NCBI GenBank assembly: GCA_905612525.1
Contig: CAJQSG010000018.1
Location: 1 to 49,267 of the forward strand
From: an uncultured Candidatus Pelagibacter sp.
GTDB taxonomy: Bacteria > Pseudomonadota > Alphaproteobacteria > Pelagibacterales > Pelagibacteraceae
Reading direction: 5' to 3'
DNA length: 49,267 nucleotides
This document shows, one piece after another, positions 40,347-49,267 of this stretch; positions within the stretch are counted from its first letter, which is position 1; every line of letters starts with the position of its first letter. The position numbers were made by a program, and so were the translations under genes. The notes beneath the pieces were generated by a model. That model did not search any database. It was not told the DNA's origin and saw only the letters and a program-made list of their open reading frames with translations.

Positions 40347-41498
40347 TTAATTTAATAATTTTTTGTACTCTGAATATGTAGAAAAACACATTTTTTCAAC
40401 ATTAAATTTTTTAATTATATTTTTTCTACCTTCAATGCCTATTGATTTCAATCTAGATTGATCTAAATTTAGAACTTCTACAATTTTTTTACTTAAAGAT
40501 TCTGGATTGCCTGACTTAAACAAAAACCCCGTCTCATTATTTATTATTGTTTCATTAGATCCTCCAATATCACTTGCTATTATTGGTTTTTCCATTGATT
40601 GAGCCTCAATTGCTACTCTTCCAAAAGCTTCTGGCTCTATTGAGGCTGAAACAACTAAATCAGAAAGCTTATAAGCTAAAGGCATATTTCCACAATGTTC
40701 TACGAATTTTAAATAGCCTGTTAACCTATATTGTTCAGCTAGTCTTTTTATCTTTTTTGCATAGACATCCCTACCTTGATCACTCCCTAGAATAACAGCA
40801 TAAAAAGACTGATAGCCTAATTCTTTATTAACAAGGTTTAATGCTTCAATGAATATCTCTTGACCTTTCCATGCAGTTAATCGGCCAGGCATTAAAATTA
40901 TTTTTTTATCTCTATTTAATCCCCATTTTAAAAGTAGGTCATTTTCTTCAACTTCCAATGTTGTTGATGAATCAAAATAATCAACATTAATACCTCTAAA
41001 GATCACCATAAATTTTTTTAGATTTAAATATTTTGAGTAATTATCTTTAATGTGTGAAAAGGTAAAATTTGATCCAGCTATTACTAAATTAGATCTAACC
41101 ATTATAGAATTATAAAATTTTTTAATTGGGTTTTTAAAATTATAAGTGCCATGAAAAGTTGTAACAAATTTTCTTCTTGTAATTTTTGTGGCAATCAAAC
41201 ATGACCACGCTGGAGCACGACTTCTTGCATGAACAATTGAAATGCCATAAAATAAAATAATAAATACTAAAGCTATTGAATTAAAAAAAATAAAAATTGG
41301 ATTTTTGCTATGAACTGGGAGTCTAATCAATTTTACTTTTTTTTGATCAACAAATTTTAATAACTCTCCACCACTAGTAACAATGTAAGAGTAACAATTA
41401 TTTTCTGGTAAATAGTGAGCGAGATCAAAACAGCCTGTTTCTGCACCACCATATCCGAGCTTTGGAATTACTTGCAAAACTTTTAATTTCGAAGACAT
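40347..41498 (-). CDS. Family 4 glycosyltransferase (GT-B, LPS/capsule type)
   Basis: From ATG 41498 the product is 383 aa, starting SSKLKVLQVIPKLGYGGAET with the GT4 glycine loop. The C-terminal donor-binding domain has ILMPGRLTAWKGQEIFIEAL and the EX7E-type motif EPEAFGRVAIEAQSMEKPIIASDIGG. A frame extension of 12 codons upstream is rejected because the family begins at this strand. It transfers a nucleotide-sugar-derived residue to a surface glycan on the cytoplasmic face. It is the first gene of the operon that continues, without intergenic bases, into thrS. Confidence 0.9.
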   Translation of the reverse strand: MSSKLKVLQVIPKLGYGGAETGCFDLAHYLPENNCYSYIVTSGGELLKFVDQKKVKLIRLPVHSKNPIFIFFNSIALVFIILFYGISIVHARSRAPAWSCLIATKITRRKFVTTFHGTYNFKNPIKKFYNSIMVRSNLVIAGSNFTFSHIKDNYSKYLNLKKFMVIFRGINVDYFDSSTTLEVEENDLLLKWGLNRDKKIILMPGRLTAWKGQEIFIEALNLVNKELGYQSFYAVILGSDQGRDVYAKKIKRLAEQYRLTGYLKFVEHCGNMPLAYKLSDLVVSASIEPEAFGRVAIEAQSMEKPIIASDIGGSNETIINNETGFLFKSGNPESLSKKIVEVLNLDQSRLKSIGIEGRKNIIKKFNVEKMCFSTYSEYKKLLN

Positions 41499-41506
41499 TT
41501 GATACA

Positions 41507-41534
41507 AGTATATATTAAGAATTAACTTGAACAA
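41507..41534 (-). promoter_or_regulatory. Candidate promoter for the GT4-thrS-infC operon
   Basis: On the minus strand, TTGTTC (41534-41529) and TATACT (41512-41507) are separated by 16 bp in the 42-bp divergent gap. Transcription would begin around 41500, at or just before the ATG at 41498. The message would then be leaderless or nearly so. Confidence 0.38.
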
Positions 41535-41540
41535 ACTGAT

Positions 41541-42296
41541 ATGAACAAATTTAAATACCTTAAAATCTCAAATAATAAGAAAATAAGATATTTACATAAC
41601 GATTATCAAGAAAATCTCTACATTGTATTTTTACATGGTTTTATGTCAGATATTGAAGGTGAAAAACCCCAGGCCATTTTTAAGTATGCAAAAAAAAATA
41701 AGCTTGGTTTCCTTGCACTTGAGTATTCTGGTCATGGAAAGTCTACTGGTAAGTTTACAAATGGCAATATTAGTAAATGGTCTAAAGAAGTAGAAATATC
41801 AATTAAAAAAATAATAAAAAAAAATAAATTTATATTGGTGGGCTCAAGTATGGGGGCCTGGTTATCCCTTAATCAATTCAGGTATTTTAAAAAACAGATT
41901 AAAGGGTTTCTAGGAATTGGTTCGGCACCAGATTTTTTACAAAATTTAATGTGGAAAAAATTTACTAAAAAGATGAAAAGTGAAACCATTAAAAATGGAA
42001 TTTATAATTTAAAGCATGGTAATTACGAGTATCTAATTACTCATCAATTAATAAAAGATGGACGGAAAAATAAGATTTTAAATAAAAAAATTAAATCACA
42101 AATAAATGTTACTATGATTCATGGGAGCAAGGATGAAGTGGTGCCCCAAAGCTACTCCAAAAAAGTTCTAAAAATATTTACTAAAGCAAAAAAAAAATTA
42201 GTAATTATCAAAAATGGCAATCATAGTCTTTCAAACAAACTGGGTCTTAAAAGAATTGAAATAGAATTAAATAAAATTGTCTCTAATATAATTTAA
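41541..42296 (+). CDS. Alpha/beta hydrolase
   Basis: This 251-aa protein has the fold signature VFLHGFMSDIEGEK (oxyanion HG), YSGHGKSTG, the nucleophile elbow VGSSMGAWLS (Ser103), IHGSKDEVVP (acid) and NGNHSLSN (catalytic His). It is a serine esterase/acyl hydrolase of the BD-FAE/YqiA-like short type; the substrate is unknown. It is divergent from the GT4 gene, and its last 30 nt overlap the 3' end of the convergent epimerase-like gene. Confidence 0.85.
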   Translation: MNKFKYLKISNNKKIRYLHNDYQENLYIVFLHGFMSDIEGEKPQAIFKYAKKNKLGFLALEYSGHGKSTGKFTNGNISKWSKEVEISIKKIIKKNKFILVGSSMGAWLSLNQFRYFKKQIKGFLGIGSAPDFLQNLMWKKFTKKMKSETIKNGIYNLKHGNYEYLITHQLIKDGRKNKILNKKIKSQINVTMIHGSKDEVVPQSYSKKVLKIFTKAKKKLVIIKNGNHSLSNKLGLKRIEIELNKIVSNII

Positions 42297-43142
42297 TCCC
42301 TCTATATAACTTGGAAACATTAAATTATAATTAAAGTAATTTTTTACTTTTTTATTACTAACTTTTTTAGATTCATTATAAAAATTCTTTAGCATCTCAC
42401 TTTTAATTGCATGAACTTCAATATTTTCAATATTTTCAATATTTAACATTTTTGCACCATATAAAGTAATTTCTTTAGATGAGGAAGGTTTATCATCAGA
42501 TAGATTGTATATTTCTCCAGACTTAAATTTTGATAAGGATTTAAATAATATATTTGCAATATCGTCTACATGAATTCTTGAAAAGTAATGATCTTTTTTG
42601 TTAATCAATTTTACATCACCTGATTTTAGGCGAACTAAAATATTTTTTTCATTAGAATATATTCCTGACAACCTAAATATCTGAACAGGTAATTTGTTAT
42701 TTTTTTCTAAAGAAATCCATGAATTTTCTGCTTTTAGTCTTGCCACACCCTTATTTGAAATTGGATTTGTTTTGCTATTTTCATTAACCCATTCACCTTT
42801 ATGATCACCATAAACGCTAGTAGCCGATAAATAAGTTATCCACTTTACTTTAGAGCTTTCTAAAAATTTAGAAAAATTTTTTAAAACTAAATCTTCTTCA
42901 TTTTTAGGGGGTATTGAAACCAAAATATGATCTGCTTCTTTTAATTTTACTACTAAGTTTTGATCAAATTTATCACTGTTAAATAAATAACTATTATAAT
43001 CAATACCCTCAAAGGTTTCTTTTGAGGATTCGCTTCTAGATGTTGTTGATAAGTTAATATTATATTTTTCAATACCAAGTTTCTTTATAAAATTTTTTGC
43101 TACTTGGCCAAAACCAAAACAAAAAATGTTTATCTCCTTCAT
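42267..43142 (-). CDS. NAD-dependent epimerase/dehydratase-like protein (YeeZ type SDR)
   Basis: The 291-aa protein has a dinucleotide-binding start INIFCFGFGQVAKNFI, ILVSIPPKNEED, WITYLSATSVYGDHKGEWVNE and RLSGIYSNEKNILVRLKSG, as in the extended/atypical SDR family of YeeZ. The usual Tyr-x3-Lys is not clearly present (GVARLKAENSW at the expected position), so catalysis is doubtful. It starts 1 nt after the gltB stop, hence probably co-transcribed with gltDB. It contains a triple Asn-Ile-Glu repeat. The C-terminal codons overlap the hydrolase gene on the opposite strand. Confidence 0.75.
   Translation of the reverse strand: MKEINIFCFGFGQVAKNFIKKLGIEKYNINLSTTSRSESSKETFEGIDYNSYLFNSDKFDQNLVVKLKEADHILVSIPPKNEEDLVLKNFSKFLESSKVKWITYLSATSVYGDHKGEWVNENSKTNPISNKGVARLKAENSWISLEKNNKLPVQIFRLSGIYSNEKNILVRLKSGDVKLINKKDHYFSRIHVDDIANILFKSLSKFKSGEIYNLSDDKPSSSKEITLYGAKMLNIENIENIEVHAIKSEMLKNFYNESKKVSNKKVKNYFNYNLMFPSYIEGLNYIRDNFI
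42417..42443. repeat. Three perfect tandem copies of a 9-bp unit
   Basis: TTCAATATT is repeated three times without mismatch inside the epimerase-like gene, encoding Asn-Ile-Glu three times on the minus strand. The copy number can change by slippage without a frameshift. Confidence 0.9.
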
Positions 43143-43143
43143 T

Positions 43144-46100
43144 TTAACTTACTTCTTTTATAATAGAGTTTAAACTTATGGGATTTTTTAGTTTATCAAT
43201 CATTTCTTTCGGACAAACTTGAATAAAATTAGAAATTTCTTTATCAAAATTTTCTATTATTTTTTTAGAAAGGTCTGAGTTTGTCTCCTCGTGGTGCTGT
43301 TGGACTAGATTTTTTAAATAAGTTATCCAATAATCTGTTTCTGGTGTTTGCCATACTACGGTTTCTGGGTTTACTTTTTTGTCAAATTTCTTGCTTATGT
43401 CATAAATAAAGGCCATTCCACCTGTCATTCCAGCTCCAAAATTATCTCCTACGTCTCCCAAAACTATAACTGTACCACCAGTCATGTATTCGCAAGCATT
43501 TGAATCGCAACCCTCGATAACCGAAATTGATCCTGAATTTCTCACTGCATATCTTTCCCCTGCTTGACCTGCTGCAAATAACTTTCCAGATGTTGCTCCA
43601 TACAAAACTGTATTTCCAATTATTGTATTTTCATATGAAATTAAATTACTTTCATCTGGAAGTTTAACAACCACAGTTGCACCAGACAAACCTTTACCAA
43701 CATAGTCATTAGCATCACCTTTTAAAATAAGTTTTAAACCCTTTATTCCAAATGCTCCAAAAGACTGGCCTGCTGACCCTTTGAATTTCAAAGATAAAAA
43801 GTCATCTTCTAATTGTTCAGATCCATATTTCTCATAAAGATGATTAGAAATTCTTGTACCAACTGTTCTATGGGTATTTTTAATTATATACTCTTTTTCA
43901 ATCATTTTTACTTTTCCAATTTGATCTTTAATTTCTGGTAAAATTTCTTGGTCTAAAGTATCTGGAACATAGTTTATTTCTGGAATTGTACAGTATCTTG
44001 TGTTCTCTCCAGAATCTGTTTGAACAAATAACGGGTTTAAATCTAAATCGTCTAAGTTTGGTGATGCTTTACTCACCTGTCTTAATAAATCAGTTCTGCC
44101 AATTATTTCATTCATGGATTTAAAACCTATCTGAGCTAGAATTTCCCTTACTTCTTCTGCAATAAATTTAAATAAGTTAACTACTTTTTCTGGTGTACCA
44201 GAAAATTTTTCTCTTAATTTTTCATCTTGAGTACAAACTCCAACTGGACACGTGTTTGAATGACACTGTCTAACCATTATACACCCCATAGCTACTAATG
44301 CAGTGGTTGCTACCCCATATTCCTCAGCACCCATCATGGCTGCAATAACAACATCTCTTCCCGTTTTAATTCCCCCATCAGTTCTTAGGGTAACTTTATG
44401 TCTCAAATTATTTAAAGTTAAAACTTGATTAGCTTCAGTCAAGCCCATCTCCCAAGGTATTCCGACATATTTAACACTTGTTTGTGGTGTTGCTCCTGTT
44501 CCTCCATTATGTCCAGAAATCAGAATTATATCTGCTTTAGCTTTAGCCACACCAGCTGCAATTGTTCCTATACCAGATGAAGCTACTAATTTTACCCCCA
44601 CTCTTGCTTTTGGGTTTGCTTGTTTAAGGTCGTAAATTAATTGTGCCAAATCCTCAATGGAATAAATATCATGGTGAGGTGGTGGTGAGATTAGAGTTAC
44701 ACCTGGTGTTGAATGTCTTAACTTAGCGATTTCTTCTGTAACTTTAAACCCAGGTAACTGGCCGCCTTCGCCAGGTTTTGCTCCTTGTGCAATTTTAATC
44801 TCTATTTCGTTACAGTTATTAAGATATTTGAGCGTTACTCCAAATCTTGCTGAGGCTATTTGTTTAACTCTAGAATTGGCACTATCTCCATTTTTCATCT
44901 TAGTAAATCTTTTCTCATCCTCACCACCTTCACCACTACAAGAAGCTCCTTTAATTCTATTCATTCCTATAGCTAAAGTTTCGTGTGCTTCTTTCGATAA
45001 TGCACCATGAGACATGCTTCCACTTCCAAATCTTGTTAAAATATTTTCAATTGGTTCTACTTCTGTAATATCTAAAGAAGGATTTAAATTTTTTTCTCTA
45101 AATCCAATCAAATCTCTAAGATGTATAGGTGGAAGATTATAAATACCTTTTGCATATTTTTTATAAGCATCAAAAGAATTTGAAGAAACGGCACTCTGCA
45201 AAAGATGAATGAGCTTACCTTGATATTGGTGCACTTCACCATTTTTTCTGTACCTATAAATTCCACCAATTGGTAAAACTATATCTGTACCTTCAAATGC
45301 TTCTTTATGAATAATTCTTAATTTTTTTTCTATTCCATTTAAGCCTATACCTGAAATTTTTGATAAAATTCCTGGAAAATATTCTGATGCTACTGTTCTA
45401 CTTAAGCCAACTGTTTCAAAATTACATCCACCTCTATAAGAGCTTATGACTGAAATTCCCATTTTTGACATTATTTTTAAAAGACCATAATTTACTGACT
45501 GTACATATCTCTCTATGCACTCATCGTAACCAAACTTTCCAAATAATTTCTTTTCGAACCTTTGGTATAAGCTGTCCAATGCTAAATAAGGATTAACTGT
45601 TGTGGCCCCAACACCTATGAGTGTTGCAAATGAATGTGTATCTAATGCTTCTCCAGTTTGGGCATTAATAGAAGCATAGCCTCTTAGTTTTTTTTTAATG
45701 AGATGTGTATTTATTGCACCAACACTTAATAGCATTGGAATGGGCAATCTTTCTTCAGAAGTATTTTTATCACTTAAGACTAATTGAGTAAGACCCTGCC
45801 TAACTGCAATTTCAGAATCTTTTTTAATTCTCTCAATAGAGGTTTCAAGATTTTCACTTTTATCAAAAGTGCAGTCAATAGTTATTGATTTTCGACCAAA
45901 AAAATTAATGAATTTTTCTAACTGAGAGTTAGATAAAATGGGGCTATCTAAAACATATATATTTTCTTCCGTTAAATTACTAAAATCTAAAATATTTCCA
46001 AGGTTACCAAAACGAGTTTTTAAACTCATAACCTTGTTTTCTCTCAAAGAATCAATTGGTGGGTTTGTAACTTGACTAAAGTTTTGTCTAAAGAAGTGAT

Positions 46101-47649
46101 AAAGTGGCCTATACCGGTCAGATAACACTGCAAGTGGCGTGTCATCACCCATTGAACCAATGGCTTCTTTCGCATCCTCTGCCATAGGGTGTAGAATAAG
46201 CTCTAAGTCTTCTAAGCTATAACCAAAAGTATGCTGTCTTTTTTTAAGATCATCACCTGAAAAAGTAAATTTTTCATTTTTTATTGGAAATTTTTTTTCT
46301 AAATCAATTATTTGATTATTAAAATGTTTAAACTCTTTTGCCAGATAGTCTTTTATCTCAACATTGGAAAACACCTTACCTTTTGCTATTCTAACCCCAA
46401 GAATTTCTCCAGGTCCTAACCTGCCTTTTTTAAGAATTTGCTTTTCATCAATTTCAACCATTCCTGTTTCTGACCCTGCACATAATATTTTATCTTTTGA
46501 AATAGTGTATCTCATTGGACGCAGTCCATTTCTATCAGTAGCTACTATAGCCCATTCATTATCAGTGGCTGCAATAGCAGCTGGTCCATCCCAAGGCTCC
46601 ATTGTGCTATTTAAAAAATTAAATAGTTTTTGGTGATCTTTTGATAATGTTTGACTTTTTTTAGACCAAGCATCTGGAATTAGCATTAGTTTTGCAAGAG
46701 GTGCTGATTGTCCAGAAATATTTAAAAGTTCAAAAACACTGTCTAATGCAGCAGAGTCAGATGATCCTGGTTGTATAACTGGTTTTAAATTTTCCATGTC
46801 GTCAAATAAAGGGCTATCCATTTCTTGCTCATGAACTTTCATCCAGTTTTTATTTCCCTTTAGTGTATTTATTTCCCCATTATGAGCTAATGCTCTAAAA
46901 GGTTGTGCCAGATCCCAGCTTGGTGCTGTGTTTGTTGAAAATCTTTGATGAAATATTGCAAAACGAGATATAAATCTTTCATCTTTTAAATCTAAATAAA
47001 AATCTGCGATGGACTCTGCCAAAAACATTCCCTTATAAATAACTGACTTAGAGCTTAGTGAACAGATATAAAACCCCTCTATTGCATTTTTAATTGCTTC
47101 TTTTTCAATTTTTCTTCTAGATTCATAAATTTTTCTTTCTAACTTTTTTTCTGTTAAATCTTTATTATTGTGCTTGAATAATACTTGTGTAATTTCCGGT
47201 CTCGTAAGATTTGCTTTTTCACCCAAAACTTTTGGATTTACGGGAACTTGTCTCCATCCATAAATACTAAAGTTACTTTTTGTAAGTTCACTTTCAACTA
47301 GAGTTCTTGCATTTTCTTGTGCTTGATAATTATTTCTTGGTAAAAAAATCATACCCACACAAATTTCTGAGTCATCATGGTCGTGACCTGTAAGTTCTAT
47401 TTTTTCAGCAAAAAAATCTGATGGTATTTCTAAGTGAATTCCAGCTCCATCACCTGTTTTTCCATCAGCATCAACTGCTCCTCTATGCCAAACTGCTTTT
47501 AAGGCGTTAATTCCATACTCAACTACTTTTCTAGATTTTTTACCCTCAGTAGAAGCAATTAATCCTACTCCACAAGCATCGTGCTCCATGTCCTTTGAAT
47601 AAACATGCCCATCTTCAAGAATTTTAAGGTTCTTTTTATAATTTTTCAT
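43144..47649 (-). CDS. gltB: Glutamate synthase (NADPH) large subunit
   Basis: This is a 1501-aa protein. The class II amidotransferase nucleophile follows a short propeptide (HDACGVGLIAS, Cys26 becomes the mature N-terminus). Next come the central domain, the FMN/2-oxoglutarate synthase domain (GEGGQLPGFKV, SGHNGGTGATPQTS), the [3Fe-4S] cysteines in CIMVRQCHSNTCPVGVC and the C-terminal beta-helix (GGTVIVLGDVGDNFGAGMTGG). It transfers glutamine amide nitrogen to 2-oxoglutarate to make two glutamates, the main ammonium assimilation route with glutamine synthetase. ATG overlaps the gltD stop by one base. Confidence 0.98.
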   Translation of the reverse strand: MKNYKKNLKILEDGHVYSKDMEHDACGVGLIASTEGKKSRKVVEYGINALKAVWHRGAVDADGKTGDGAGIHLEIPSDFFAEKIELTGHDHDDSEICVGMIFLPRNNYQAQENARTLVESELTKSNFSIYGWRQVPVNPKVLGEKANLTRPEITQVLFKHNNKDLTEKKLERKIYESRRKIEKEAIKNAIEGFYICSLSSKSVIYKGMFLAESIADFYLDLKDERFISRFAIFHQRFSTNTAPSWDLAQPFRALAHNGEINTLKGNKNWMKVHEQEMDSPLFDDMENLKPVIQPGSSDSAALDSVFELLNISGQSAPLAKLMLIPDAWSKKSQTLSKDHQKLFNFLNSTMEPWDGPAAIAATDNEWAIVATDRNGLRPMRYTISKDKILCAGSETGMVEIDEKQILKKGRLGPGEILGVRIAKGKVFSNVEIKDYLAKEFKHFNNQIIDLEKKFPIKNEKFTFSGDDLKKRQHTFGYSLEDLELILHPMAEDAKEAIGSMGDDTPLAVLSDRYRPLYHFFRQNFSQVTNPPIDSLRENKVMSLKTRFGNLGNILDFSNLTEENIYVLDSPILSNSQLEKFINFFGRKSITIDCTFDKSENLETSIERIKKDSEIAVRQGLTQLVLSDKNTSEERLPIPMLLSVGAINTHLIKKKLRGYASINAQTGEALDTHSFATLIGVGATTVNPYLALDSLYQRFEKKLFGKFGYDECIERYVQSVNYGLLKIMSKMGISVISSYRGGCNFETVGLSRTVASEYFPGILSKISGIGLNGIEKKLRIIHKEAFEGTDIVLPIGGIYRYRKNGEVHQYQGKLIHLLQSAVSSNSFDAYKKYAKGIYNLPPIHLRDLIGFREKNLNPSLDITEVEPIENILTRFGSGSMSHGALSKEAHETLAIGMNRIKGASCSGEGGEDEKRFTKMKNGDSANSRVKQIASARFGVTLKYLNNCNEIEIKIAQGAKPGEGGQLPGFKVTEEIAKLRHSTPGVTLISPPPHHDIYSIEDLAQLIYDLKQANPKARVGVKLVASSGIGTIAAGVAKAKADIILISGHNGGTGATPQTSVKYVGIPWEMGLTEANQVLTLNNLRHKVTLRTDGGIKTGRDVVIAAMMGAEEYGVATTALVAMGCIMVRQCHSNTCPVGVCTQDEKLREKFSGTPEKVVNLFKFIAEEVREILAQIGFKSMNEIIGRTDLLRQVSKASPNLDDLDLNPLFVQTDSGENTRYCTIPEINYVPDTLDQEILPEIKDQIGKVKMIEKEYIIKNTHRTVGTRISNHLYEKYGSEQLEDDFLSLKFKGSAGQSFGAFGIKGLKLILKGDANDYVGKGLSGATVVVKLPDESNLISYENTIIGNTVLYGATSGKLFAAGQAGERYAVRNSGSISVIEGCDSNACEYMTGGTVIVLGDVGDNFGAGMTGGMAFIYDISKKFDKKVNPETVVWQTPETDYWITYLKNLVQQHHEETNSDLSKKIIENFDKEISNFIQVCPKEMIDKLKNPISLNSIIKEVS

Positions 47650-49088
47650 TAAGCAACCTTTTCTTCACTAAGCTCTTTGCTTTCTAAAAAACTTTTTATT
47701 GATATTGCTACATCTCTTCCATCTTTTATAGCCCAAACAACTAAAGATGCTCCTCTAATAATATCCCCTGCAGCAAAAACACCTGGTAAATTTGTCTCCA
47801 TTGTATCAAAATCAGTTTTTAATGTTCCCCATTTAGTAACTTGCAGATCTTCAGATCCAAATAATTTTGGTAAATTTTCAGGATCAAAGCCAAGAGCCTT
47901 GATTACTATATCTGCTTTAATATTAAAGTGAGAATTGTTCTGAATTTCAGGTTTACGTCTGCCACTATCATCAGGTTCACCAAGTTTGATTTTATCCACC
48001 ATCAAACTTTCAACTTTATTCGTTCCAATAAATTCTTTAGGACTAGATAACCATACAAATTCTACTCCTTCTTCCTCTGCATTTGCTACCTCTCTAGCAG
48101 ATCCAGGCATATTTTCTTTGTCTCTTCTGTATAGACACTTAACTGATTTTGCTTTTTGTCTGATTGAGGTCCTAACACAGTCCATTGCAGTATCACCTCC
48201 TCCGATTACAACAATATTTTTTCCTTCAGCATTTAAAGTTCCATTATCAAATAACTCTACCTTATCCCCTAATCCTTTTTTATTTGAAGCTGTTAAAAAT
48301 TCCATAGCTGGGAAAATATTTCCTAAATCTCTTCCTGGTAGATCTATTTCTCGAGCTTTATAAACTCCAGTTGCAATTAAAAGAGCATTATGTTTTTTTC
48401 TTAACTGCTCCAATGTAGCATCTTTTCCAACTTCAAAATTTTGAACAAATTTAATTCCACCCTCTTCTAATAAATTAGTTCTTCTTTCTACAACAAATTT
48501 TTCTAACTTAAAATTTGGGATCCCATAAATCATTAGACCACCAGCTCTATCATATCGATCGTATACAGTAATTTGATATCCTAACTTACGCAGCTGTTCT
48601 GCAGCAGCCAGTCCTGCTGGCCCTGCTCCTATAATTCCAATACTTTGACTCTTTTCATTTTTAACTTTTATAGGATTTACCCAGCCTTGTTCCCATGCAT
48701 TATCAGTAATATATTTCTCAACTGACCCTATGGTTACTGTTCCATGTCCCGATTGTTCAATTACACAATTTCCTTCACACAATCTATCTTGTGGACATAT
48801 TCTTCCACACACTTCTGGCATGTTGTTGGTGCTTTGGGATAATTCATATGCTTCTTTTAATCTTCCCTCTGCAGTTAATTTTAACCAATCCGGAATATTG
48901 TTACTTAATGGACAATGTACCTGACAAAAAGGAACTCCACATTGTGAACATCTACTAGATTGTTCACCTGCCTTTTCGTTAATAAACTCTTTATAAATTT
49001 CATTAAAATCTTCTTTTCTATTGCCAACTTCTCTTTTAGGTGGAGTTTGTTGACCTATTTTTACAAATTTAAGCATTTTTTCTGACAT
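47649..49088 (-). CDS. gltD: Glutamate synthase (NADPH) small subunit
   Basis: The 479-aa protein has N-terminal [4Fe-4S] cysteines (CSQCGVPFCQVHCPLSN; CGRICPQDRLCEGNC), an FAD-binding site SIGIIGAGPAGLAAAEQL, an NADPH-binding site VVIGGGDTAMDCVRT and the C-terminal FAD motif GVFAAGDIIRGASLVVWAI. It passes electrons from NADPH to GltB. It is the first gene of gltD-gltB-SDR on this strand. A ribosome binding site AAAGGG precedes the ATG by about 5 nt. Confidence 0.97.
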   Translation of the reverse strand: MSEKMLKFVKIGQQTPPKREVGNRKEDFNEIYKEFINEKAGEQSSRCSQCGVPFCQVHCPLSNNIPDWLKLTAEGRLKEAYELSQSTNNMPEVCGRICPQDRLCEGNCVIEQSGHGTVTIGSVEKYITDNAWEQGWVNPIKVKNEKSQSIGIIGAGPAGLAAAEQLRKLGYQITVYDRYDRAGGLMIYGIPNFKLEKFVVERRTNLLEEGGIKFVQNFEVGKDATLEQLRKKHNALLIATGVYKAREIDLPGRDLGNIFPAMEFLTASNKKGLGDKVELFDNGTLNAEGKNIVVIGGGDTAMDCVRTSIRQKAKSVKCLYRRDKENMPGSAREVANAEEEGVEFVWLSSPKEFIGTNKVESLMVDKIKLGEPDDSGRRKPEIQNNSHFNIKADIVIKALGFDPENLPKLFGSEDLQVTKWGTLKTDFDTMETNLPGVFAAGDIIRGASLVVWAIKDGRDVAISIKSFLESKELSEEKVA

Positions 49089-49144
49089 ATATACCCTTTA
49101 ATAAAATCAACATATAACACAGTTTTAAGTAATAAAAGACAAAC

Positions 49145-49165
49145 AAGGTCAATATATATGACCTT
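49145..49165. promoter_or_regulatory. Palindromic operator candidate upstream of gltD
   Basis: AAGGTCA (49145-49151) and TGACCTT (49159-49165) are perfect inverted copies around a 7-bp ATATATA centre, 57-77 bp upstream of the gltD ATG. The minus-strand TTGACC inside it could serve as a -35 element, but no good -10 stands at 17 bp. No known NtrC box is seen. The rest of the 179-bp end region holds no gene. Confidence 0.4.
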
Positions 49166-49267
49166 AAATTTACAATAAATACCATTAACTCTTCTTATTT
49201 TGATTTGTGCATATCTAATATGTTCAAATGGAATTGTTTAAATCATCAAATATCTAAGGTACGAACC

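Noticed and set aside
47986..48363. 125-aa + strand ORF inside gltD
   Set aside because: Shadow of the conserved gltD NADPH-binding region.

Overview
The window is a gene-dense, very AT-rich (about 30% G+C or less by eye) alphaproteobacterial chromosome segment. The likeliest source is the SAR11 clade (Pelagibacterales). This is inferred from the lysine- and isoleucine-rich proteins, the near absence of intergenic DNA (no gap exceeds 200 bp), and alphaproteobacterial gene orders: rpmH-rnpA-yidD-yidC-argB-HAD-dapD-dapE, def-fmt-truA, and aroK-aroB/bolA/J-protein-cobS-cobT. There is no rRNA, IS element, integrase, prophage or CRISPR array. One tRNA gene, tRNA-Ser(GGA), is present.

Layout. (1) Positions 1-3520 (+) are the end of a surface-glycan cluster: a C-methyltransferase cut by the window edge, a 33-aa ORF, a GT2 glycosyltransferase, a cupin and a DegT-type sugar aminotransferase. 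(2) 3521-4240 (-) is a VTT-domain membrane protein. (3) 4333-11757 (+) is a long operon: rpmH, rnpA, yidD, yidC, argB, a HAD phosphatase, dapD, dapE, a histone-deacetylase-family amidohydrolase and a SET-domain protein. (4) 11747-15872 (-) holds a 58-aa membrane protein, a 586-aa exported helical protein, def, fmt and truA. (5) 15931-21111 (+) holds aroK-aroB, a convergent bolA-like gene, then J-domain protein, cobS and cobT. (6) 21189-24517 (-) holds gyrB followed by a RegB-like redox sensor kinase. (7) 24699-31938 is a second surface-glycan region: an 847-aa SDR/cupin/methyltransferase fusion, tRNA-Ser, two glycosyltransferase-like proteins (one DUF4422), an FkbM methyltransferase, a GT17 enzyme and a Gfo/Idh/MocA oxidoreductase. 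(8) 31942-41498 (-) is a translation super-operon headed by a GT4 glycosyltransferase: GT4, thrS, infC, rpmI, rplT, pheS, pheT, lepA. It runs on into the Gfo/Idh and GT17 genes. (9) 41541-49088 holds an alpha/beta hydrolase (+) facing an NAD-dependent epimerase-like gene (-), then gltB and gltD (-), with a palindromic operator candidate upstream of gltD.

How the genes work together. The window combines core machinery (protein synthesis and maturation, membrane insertion, gyrase, ammonium assimilation by GltBD, arginine, lysine/DAP and shikimate steps) with three patches of cell-surface sugar genes attached to the ends of housekeeping operons. The most unusual items are the three-domain sugar enzyme, the coupled HDAC-family/SET pair inside an otherwise conserved DAP/translation neighbourhood, the uncharacterised 58-aa/586-aa envelope pair upstream of def, and a CobS/CobT/J-protein module with no CobN in view.
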